DNA from: Paenibacillus hunanensis
Lineage (GTDB): Bacteria > Bacillota > Bacilli > Paenibacillales > Paenibacillaceae
Length of the DNA: 64,000 bases
Reading direction: 5' to 3'
Assembly: GCF_014645615.1 (NCBI RefSeq)
Contig: NZ_BMMB01000003.1
Span: forward strand, 186,001 to 250,000
Shown here: positions 58,554 through 64,000 of the stretch, piece after piece
Numbering within the stretch: position 1 is the first letter of the stretch
Layout of the letters: each line of letters begins with the position of its first letter
Translations under genes and position numbers: made by a program
The notes under the pieces: model-generated
The model's input: only the letters and a program-made list of their open reading frames with translations
Told to the model about the DNA's origin: nothing
The model's database searches: none

Positions 58554-58959
58554 TGTACTATTTCTATGCTTTGTGTTCTGCCTATGTATATCTAATGAAG
58601 ATAATGAAGGTCGGATGCCCTTTTAAGCCAATCCCCCTCATCGCTCATTAGTTTATCGAAAAGGAATGCTAGTGCATCGCTGCCTTGTTCGCCAGATGAA
58701 CGATTGACATGCTTATCATTAAATAGAGCCTACTTCTGCTTGATCGCAAAAGTAGACTCTAGTCAACTTGTAAAGTCTATTCCATGCACAGGCTACTCAT
58801 CTTGCTTCTCTGCAACATTCGCTCAGAGGATCTATTGATCAGCCAGTTATCCGCAATTGCCATACTATAATCTGCTAACATTTACACTATTGCGTTTGTA
58901 GAATGACTCGCTCATGTAGATGCAGACCCTAGAATAAGTATCCCTATACCCTGATTGAT
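58554..58959. other. Intergenic region between the small membrane protein and SDR genes
   Basis: About 400 bases with no supported feature. Confidence 0.4.
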
Positions 58960-60036
58960 TTATTGCGGTGCATCGTGATCAATCGTTTCCAGTGGCAAAC
59001 GTACTGTCGTTTCGCTATGATGATCACACTTATTTTTGGCAACCGCGAAAGCGAGTGTCGCCAGTCCTGCCAGTGCAAGTGTCGTAATAATCGGATGACG
59101 ACTGGCCTCTACGTACAGGCTTCCCTTGCGGATATGTCCTTCCTGACTACCACGCTCATGGAGGCCATAGCCCGGATTGTAGAGTGCGCTCTTTTCCTGT
59201 GGGATAGATGGACGATCCTTGGACTGCTGACCGCGGAACATGAGTGATTCGAACAATACATCAGTCAGACGAGGTGCCGCATTGCCGAACATCGCACCCA
59301 GACGTGCCTGCGAGCCGACAAACATATCACGCTTCGGATGCTCTGCTGCATATAGAATAGCGCGAGCTACCGATTCTGGCGGATAGATCATGCCACGATG
59401 AGCTGGCTGCTTATCCAGATAGCTATGAGCATGCTCATTATATGGTGTATCGATGCGACCGGGATGCACAAGTGTAACCGACACAGGCGCTTTATCCTTC
59501 TCCAGCTCCATCCGCAGATTCTCTGTCCAGCCATGCACTGCATATTTGGCAGAGGAGTACGTCGATTGAAGCACAACGCCACGATCTCCGAATACACTAC
59601 CTACATTAATCAGTGCACCCGGCACACCACGCTCGGTAAAATGCTGTACCGCTACGCGGGAGCCGTAGACGACGCCCCAGTATACCGTATCAAACATCCG
59701 CTTCATATCATCAATGCTGACCTCAGTGGATTTGCCGAAAATCGATACACCGGCATTGTTTACCCATGTATCAAAGCGACCAAATGTACGAATCGCTGTC
59801 TCAGCTACTCGTTTCACATCCTCTTCCTTGCCCACATCGGCAGTTACCCATGTTGCAGGGTAGCCTTTGCCGCGAAGCTCGGCAGCCAGTTGAATAATAG
59901 CTTCTTCATTGCGTGCAGCCAGTACAACCTTTGCACCTTTGGCTGCTGCCATTCTTGCTGTCACCAGACCGATACCGCTTGATGCACCGGTAATTACGAT
60001 AACCTGGTCCTTAAGTTTTTTGAGTGTTATTGCCAT
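58960..60036 (-). CDS. Short-chain dehydrogenase with C-terminal membrane segment
   Basis: 358 aa. The ATG at 60036 has AAGGAGGG nine bases upstream. SDR core (about 1-250): TGASSGIG, ADVGKEEDVKR, NNAGVS, Ser in INVGSVFGD, YSSAKYA, and HPGRIDTP. A further about 100 residues follow: a linker with SLMFRGQQSKDRP and a hydrophobic helix ITTLALAGLATLAFAVAK near the end, probably a membrane anchor. The extended layout is that of a common membrane-linked SDR group; substrate unknown. Confidence 0.9.
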   Translation of the reverse strand: MAITLKKLKDQVIVITGASSGIGLVTARMAAAKGAKVVLAARNEEAIIQLAAELRGKGYPATWVTADVGKEEDVKRVAETAIRTFGRFDTWVNNAGVSIFGKSTEVSIDDMKRMFDTVYWGVVYGSRVAVQHFTERGVPGALINVGSVFGDRGVVLQSTYSSAKYAVHGWTENLRMELEKDKAPVSVTLVHPGRIDTPYNEHAHSYLDKQPAHRGMIYPPESVARAILYAAEHPKRDMFVGSQARLGAMFGNAAPRLTDVLFESLMFRGQQSKDRPSIPQEKSALYNPGYGLHERGSQEGHIRKGSLYVEASRHPIITTLALAGLATLAFAVAKNKCDHHSETTVRLPLETIDHDAPQ

Positions 60037-60138
60037 GTTGGTGACCCTCCTTGAAATAGTCTCTACCACAATTTACCCTCATCGCATTCATGCCAATCCA
60101 CCGAACGACCAGATGCCGTTCGAAAAGACGGTTAATTG

Positions 60139-60879
60139 TTAAAAGATCAGATGCGGAGCGGTATTAATTTTCCATAGTCCATCGACCAGACTGAACTTCA
60201 CGACGATGCGTTCTACAGGATGTGCATTGTTCGCATACGGTACAGTTAGACGATAGACGCGCGCTGTATCGGTCATGCTCAGCATCTTCGCTGTGGAACG
60301 CGTCCAATCCAGCATACTTCCACCGTCTGACTCTAATTGTGCCATACGTCCATTATACTGGATAAAATATTTTCCAATCAGCGCATCACTTGCCTGACGT
60401 GTGAAGGTCTGCTGTAAATAGCTGCTCAGCTTAACACTGGTGCCGATATCCTGTGACAGATAGCGATAAGTCTGTCCATTCAGCTGAAATGTTCCTGCAT
60501 TGGCTCCTACTTCTCCACCTGCCAGCACATACGCATAGCGCTTCTGCGCTTCGACCATTAACGGAATCGCATTGGTGCTATTGAGCTTGGTCACGCCGCC
60601 CCATTCCTCGGTAATTGTCACCGATGGAGTCGTGGAAGGCGTCGTTGTCGCTGGTGCTGTGGATGGCGCATTCGTAGATGGTGCAGCCTGAGATGGTGTT
60701 GCAGCATTGCTTGTACCCTGAGACGGCGCAGGTGCCGCGGCCTGGGAAGCTGGCTTCCCTGCCGGAAGCAGTACGGGAGTGATCGCTTGCGCAGATGCAG
60801 CGCCCGTATGTCCGTATAAAGTAACGGTAACCATAGCACCAAGCAGGCAAGCATTTGTTAAAATTTTAGTTAAACGCAT
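60139..60879 (-). CDS. IseA-like secreted inhibitor of cell-wall endopeptidases
   Basis: 246 aa. The ATG at 60879 has GAAGGGA upstream; the TTG at 60900 has no site. Signal peptide about 1-31 (ending ASAQA), then a Pro/Ala/Ser/Thr-rich linker (about 40-90). The C-terminal domain (about 95-245) matches IseA (YoeB) in pattern: RYAYVLAGG, YRYLSQDIGTSVKLSSYLQQTF, YNGRMAQLESDGGSMLDW, YRLTVPYANNAHP. IseA binds and blocks D,L-endopeptidase autolysins at the wall. The long linker is not in the Bacillus protein. Single gene. Confidence 0.8.
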   Translation of the reverse strand: MRLTKILTNACLLGAMVTVTLYGHTGAASAQAITPVLLPAGKPASQAAAPAPSQGTSNAATPSQAAPSTNAPSTAPATTTPSTTPSVTITEEWGGVTKLNSTNAIPLMVEAQKRYAYVLAGGEVGANAGTFQLNGQTYRYLSQDIGTSVKLSSYLQQTFTRQASDALIGKYFIQYNGRMAQLESDGGSMLDWTRSTAKMLSMTDTARVYRLTVPYANNAHPVERIVVKFSLVDGLWKINTAPHLIF

Positions 60880-61077
60880 AGGTTTATTCGTTCCCTTCAA
60901 TTATGCATGGATTGGAATAACGCACAGCTATAGAATAGCTGAAAATAAGCGATGACGCTATGATTCCACTATACTACAATCCATGAGGATAGACCAAGTT
61001 CGGATAAATGCTGAATAGCCTGTAGGGCAATACGTGGATCAGCCACGATTGGATTCAAATATGGGATTCAAATAAAA

Positions 61078-61109
61078 ATTCCGGCTCCTCAACGTAAGGA
61101 AGCCGGAAT
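61078..61109 (-). terminator. Terminator after the helicase gene
   Basis: ATTCCGGCT (61078-61086) / AGCCGGAAT (61101-61109) plus inner CC/GG; TTTTTATTTG follows on the minus strand. Confidence 0.85.
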
Positions 61110-61133
61110 CGATTAAAGTGACACACTATTGTA

Positions 61134-63101
61134 TTAAGGGAGCAAATGCGTAACCGCTTCGCGTACTTCCTCACGAGCTAGCTCATGTCCGAAGATCGAT
61201 ACGTGTCCAGCATCCTCGCGCGAACGAATCAAGCGACCGATACCCTGACGTAAGCGTAGCAGCATATACGGCATATCCACATCGTGGAATGCATCCTCGG
61301 ATTCGGCACGACGAGAGGCAAAGACAGGATCATTCGGTGGAAATGGTAACGACCAGACGATCACTCGGGACAGCGATGGGCCCGGTATATCCAGCCCTTC
61401 CCACAACGTTACCGCACAGAGCACACTCGTCTCCTCCTGCTGGAAGGCAGAGATTAGATGGCTAATCTCCGCTGTTCCTTCGTATAGCATCCGATACGGC
61501 AATGGATCAGCGTCAGCCAGGAGCGATTCTGCTGTCTGGCGGAATGCTGTCAGCTCCTGCATGGAAGAGAATAAAAGGAGTGAACGTCCTCCACTTTGCC
61601 CGATGAGCGACAGCACCTGCTCGGTCTGAGCAAGCTCGTATGCTGAAGTGCCTACCGTTGCTGTAGTAACTGTTCCATTCGCTGTAAGCGGCGCCTGGAA
61701 TAGCTCTGCCTTCATCTGCTGCTCATAATCATAAGGTGAAGCAACGGAGAAGGACAGATACTTTTCAATGCCAAGACTATCTGCAATGTAAGCAAATGAT
61801 CCGTCCACTGATAACGTAGCTGAGGAGAAAATAACGGGCATCTGCTTATCGAATACCATTTCGCCCAGTACCTCTTTTACCTTTTTCGGCATAATGACGA
61901 GCGTCAGATCATCGCCCTCGCCTTCTACCCACGAGATCAGCTGATCCTGCTGACGGCATAGACCAAGAGCGAGCTGAATCATCTCCAGATGCTCCTCGAC
62001 GATTTTGAGCTGATAATCATCAAGCGTGAACAGACCGCTCTCAAATACAAGCTCTTCCTCGATCAGATCGATATGCCGCTTCACATCTGCAATCTGCTTC
62101 AGCAGTTCATCGCTCCATTCGATATCACGACGATCCGAGCCTGACACCGGACGGCTATACTGACCGAGCATATGGAATAGCCGATCACTTTGCACAATAA
62201 CTTCCTCTACAGCCAGCGCCAACGTTTCGCGCACTTCTCCATCCAGTAGACGGGTCACAATGCTTTCGAATAATGCTTGCTTGAGCTTGTAGGTCAGTGC
62301 ATTTTGCGCTGCGGTTTCCAGTAGATGACCTTCGTCAAATACGACCGAGCTATGCTCAGGTAGCAATGGAAGCTGACCTTCGCGCTTACGTCCTTCATAT
62401 GTCCACACATGCTCCATATAAAAGTCATGGGAACAGATAATCAGATCGGTCGCCTTGCGATAATAATCTCGCGATAAAGTCTGTCCACAGCGATGTCGCT
62501 GCGAGCAAACGAGACAATCCTGAAAGACGTCCCAGCCAATTTTATTCCATTGTTCATCATTTAATTCTGGATAATCCTTACGATTACCGTATGGGTAAAA
62601 ACGTTGAAGGGTATCCGAGTAATGCACGAACTCTGGCAGATCGCTATAAATCTCCCGATACAGATTATCCTCCAGCGGCTCCACACGGACAGCATCCAGC
62701 TTATTCAGACAGATGTATTGATCCGGTGATTTCCCGAGTCTAGCATCGACCTGCAAATCCAGATACTGTGCTAGCTTGCTAATATCACCTTCTGGCTTCA
62801 CCAGCTGCTCGATCAGCGATTCGTCTGCACAGGCGATAATCGCTGGCTTGCGTGTATACCGTGCATAGGCGATCGCATATAACAAATAAACGAGTGTCTT
62901 TCCCGTTCCGACACCTGCTTCGGCAAAAATCGTCTTCTTCTCGGCATAAGCCTTTTCAAGCTGGAATGCCATATAAATCTGTTCATCCCGTAGCTCCAAG
63001 CCCGCCTCAGGTAAAATGTCATAAAACACATCAGCAATCCATTCGCCAGCCTGCTGAACAAATGGACGCGATGGATCAAATGTAAATGGATATGTGCTCA
63101 A
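61134..63101 (-). CDS. DinG/XPD-like ATP-dependent DNA helicase
   Basis: 655 aa; start is TTG with GGGGGA nine bases upstream. Superfamily 2 helicase of the XPD/DinG type: Walker A EAGVGTGKT (61-69), Walker B DEGH, motif FSSATLS, and C-terminal helicase half with LLFSSMQE, TLWEGLDIPG and GRLIRSREDAG. Cys residues in YICLN and in DCLVCSQRHRCGQ are placed as iron-sulfur cluster ligands. Acts on damaged or structured DNA; in Bacillota such proteins are annotated DinG/YoaA-like. No exonuclease domain. Single gene. Confidence 0.9.
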   Translation of the reverse strand: MSTYPFTFDPSRPFVQQAGEWIADVFYDILPEAGLELRDEQIYMAFQLEKAYAEKKTIFAEAGVGTGKTLVYLLYAIAYARYTRKPAIIACADESLIEQLVKPEGDISKLAQYLDLQVDARLGKSPDQYICLNKLDAVRVEPLEDNLYREIYSDLPEFVHYSDTLQRFYPYGNRKDYPELNDEQWNKIGWDVFQDCLVCSQRHRCGQTLSRDYYRKATDLIICSHDFYMEHVWTYEGRKREGQLPLLPEHSSVVFDEGHLLETAAQNALTYKLKQALFESIVTRLLDGEVRETLALAVEEVIVQSDRLFHMLGQYSRPVSGSDRRDIEWSDELLKQIADVKRHIDLIEEELVFESGLFTLDDYQLKIVEEHLEMIQLALGLCRQQDQLISWVEGEGDDLTLVIMPKKVKEVLGEMVFDKQMPVIFSSATLSVDGSFAYIADSLGIEKYLSFSVASPYDYEQQMKAELFQAPLTANGTVTTATVGTSAYELAQTEQVLSLIGQSGGRSLLLFSSMQELTAFRQTAESLLADADPLPYRMLYEGTAEISHLISAFQQEETSVLCAVTLWEGLDIPGPSLSRVIVWSLPFPPNDPVFASRRAESEDAFHDVDMPYMLLRLRQGIGRLIRSREDAGHVSIFGHELAREEVREAVTHLLP

Positions 63102-63251
63102 GCCTGTAATTCCCCCACCCGCTAAATAATATCGTCATCCAAGCTATATACACACGGACCTGCTTTTCGTACGATTGGCATCATTATATTATAACGGATA
63201 GAGGACAGGTAAGGAAATAGATTTTAAAAGAAATGATTTATCATAGCTAGC

Positions 63252-64000
63252 TTATTTCAGCAAGCCCTTTTGCTGTAGGAAGCTACGTGCGACCTCGGCT
63301 GCCGATTCACCGCCCACATTGACGCGATAATTCATTTGTCGCATCTCATCATCCGTAATTTGACCGGAAAGCTTATCCAGTGCCTGTACGACCTCGGGAT
63401 GCTTTTGATACGTTTCTTCCCGCATGAGAGGTGCTCCCTGATAAGGTGGGAATAGACCGCGATCATCCTCCAGCACGCGCAACTTGTACTGTGCCAGCTC
63501 ACTATCGGTGGAGTACGCATCGATCAGTTGAATATCACCTGCTTCGATTGCACTGTAGCGTAGCTTGGGCTCCATTGTGGTCAGATTGGGCAGCTGCAAG
63601 CCGTATAACTTTTGCATACCTATATAGCCGTCATTACGATCCGCAAATTCACGTGTAAAGCCAACCTTAATCGTAGAGGCGACCTTTTGCAGATCAGAGA
63701 TCGTTTTTAGCCCATTTTGCTCGGCATAGGCTTCTGGTACAGCCAGTGCATACGTATTGTTGTATTTCATCGGTGGCAATAGCTCCATCTGGAACTTCTG
63801 CTTCATACCGTCTCGTGCTTGTTCATACACCTTGCCGCTATTGGTACTACTCGCATCTTCGCGCAGAAATTCAGCAATCGCCGTGCCTGTAAATTCAGGA
63901 TAGATGTCGATGCTGTTATTTTGCAGGGCATTGAACAGGAACGAGGTTTTACCCAGTCCTGGCTTGAGCGAGACGTGCAGATTCGTATCCTGCTCGATCA
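63252..64000 (-). CDS. Osmoprotectant ABC substrate-binding domain, partial at window edge
   Basis: The frame stays open from the stop at 63252 to the window edge; the upstream part reads IEQDTNLHVSLKPGLGKTSF and then FNALQNNSIDIYPEFTGTAI, so the GTG at 63830 is internal. About 249 codons are present and the N-terminus is missing. OpuAC/OpuCC-type fold: DIYPEFTGTA, NNTYALAVPEAYAEQNGLKTISDL, FADRNDGYIGM, DIQLIDAYSTDSELA, LDKLSGQITDDEMRQMNYRVN. Such proteins bind glycine betaine, carnitine or choline. In this type the domain is often fused to a permease; that cannot be seen here. Confidence 0.85.
   Translation of the reverse strand, partial: IEQDTNLHVSLKPGLGKTSFLFNALQNNSIDIYPEFTGTAIAEFLREDASSTNSGKVYEQARDGMKQKFQMELLPPMKYNNTYALAVPEAYAEQNGLKTISDLQKVASTIKVGFTREFADRNDGYIGMQKLYGLQLPNLTTMEPKLRYSAIEAGDIQLIDAYSTDSELAQYKLRVLEDDRGLFPPYQGAPLMREETYQKHPEVVQALDKLSGQITDDEMRQMNYRVNVGGESAAEVARSFLQQKGLLK

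Overview
The window looks like chromosome from a Paenibacillus-type endospore-forming Bacillota. The evidence is strong AGGAGG-type ribosome binding sites, frequent TTG and GTG starts, rho-independent terminators after most genes, a YteA-type DksA protein, a GerQ-like protein, an IseA-like autolysin inhibitor, paired thermolysin-type neutral proteases and a secreted GH16 glucanase. There are no rRNA or tRNA genes, and I see no phage, insertion sequence or CRISPR array. Species level is inference.

Layout. 0-7 kb: a secreted GH12-fold protein that seems to have lost its catalytic glutamates, a dCache-GGDEF diguanylate cyclase, a thioredoxin-reductase-like flavoprotein and an ArnT/PMT-type membrane glycosyltransferase. 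7-16 kb: a YfcE-type phosphodiesterase, class II fructose-1,6-bisphosphatase (glpX), two tandem M4 metalloproteases sharing an upstream element, and an aldehyde dehydrogenase. Two structured RNA candidates sit beside the phosphodiesterase and glpX. 16-27 kb: a chemoreceptor, a small kinase, an M29 aminopeptidase, a TetR regulator with an MBL-fold hydrolase whose promoter carries a perfect palindrome, a zinc alcohol dehydrogenase, a YteA-like protein and a CNNM/CorC membrane protein. 27-39 kb: a sugar-type ABC importer without its own ATPase, a GerQ-like protein, an AdhR-like MerR regulator controlling an SDR, an SsuD-like monooxygenase, another SDR, a tiny Cys-rich protein, pyruvate oxidase and a coiled-coil/GNAT fusion.

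39.5-41.5 kb is the outstanding region. It has no credible protein gene but holds repeated modules whose stems are kept by compensatory changes, several with the same apical loop, followed by more hairpins and a terminator. I read it as a large ornate noncoding RNA of roughly 1.2 kb; I do not recognise its family.

41.7-64 kb: an esterase, a secreted YG-rich protein, a LysR/MetE-like pair, a membrane GGDEF-EAL protein, a medium-chain acyl-CoA synthetase, and an operon of exported Ser/Thr-rich protein, ApbE and a ferric-reductase-like membrane protein divergent from an OmpR-type two-component system. Then come a rhamnulose-1-phosphate aldolase, a GH16 glucanase with a fascin-like tail, a small membrane protein, an SDR with a C-terminal membrane anchor, an IseA-like protein, a DinG-like helicase and, cut by the window edge, an osmoprotectant-binding protein.

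Most genes are single units with their own terminator. Themes are secreted polymer degradation (proteases, glucanase), cell-wall control, c-di-GMP signalling and aldehyde/redox metabolism.
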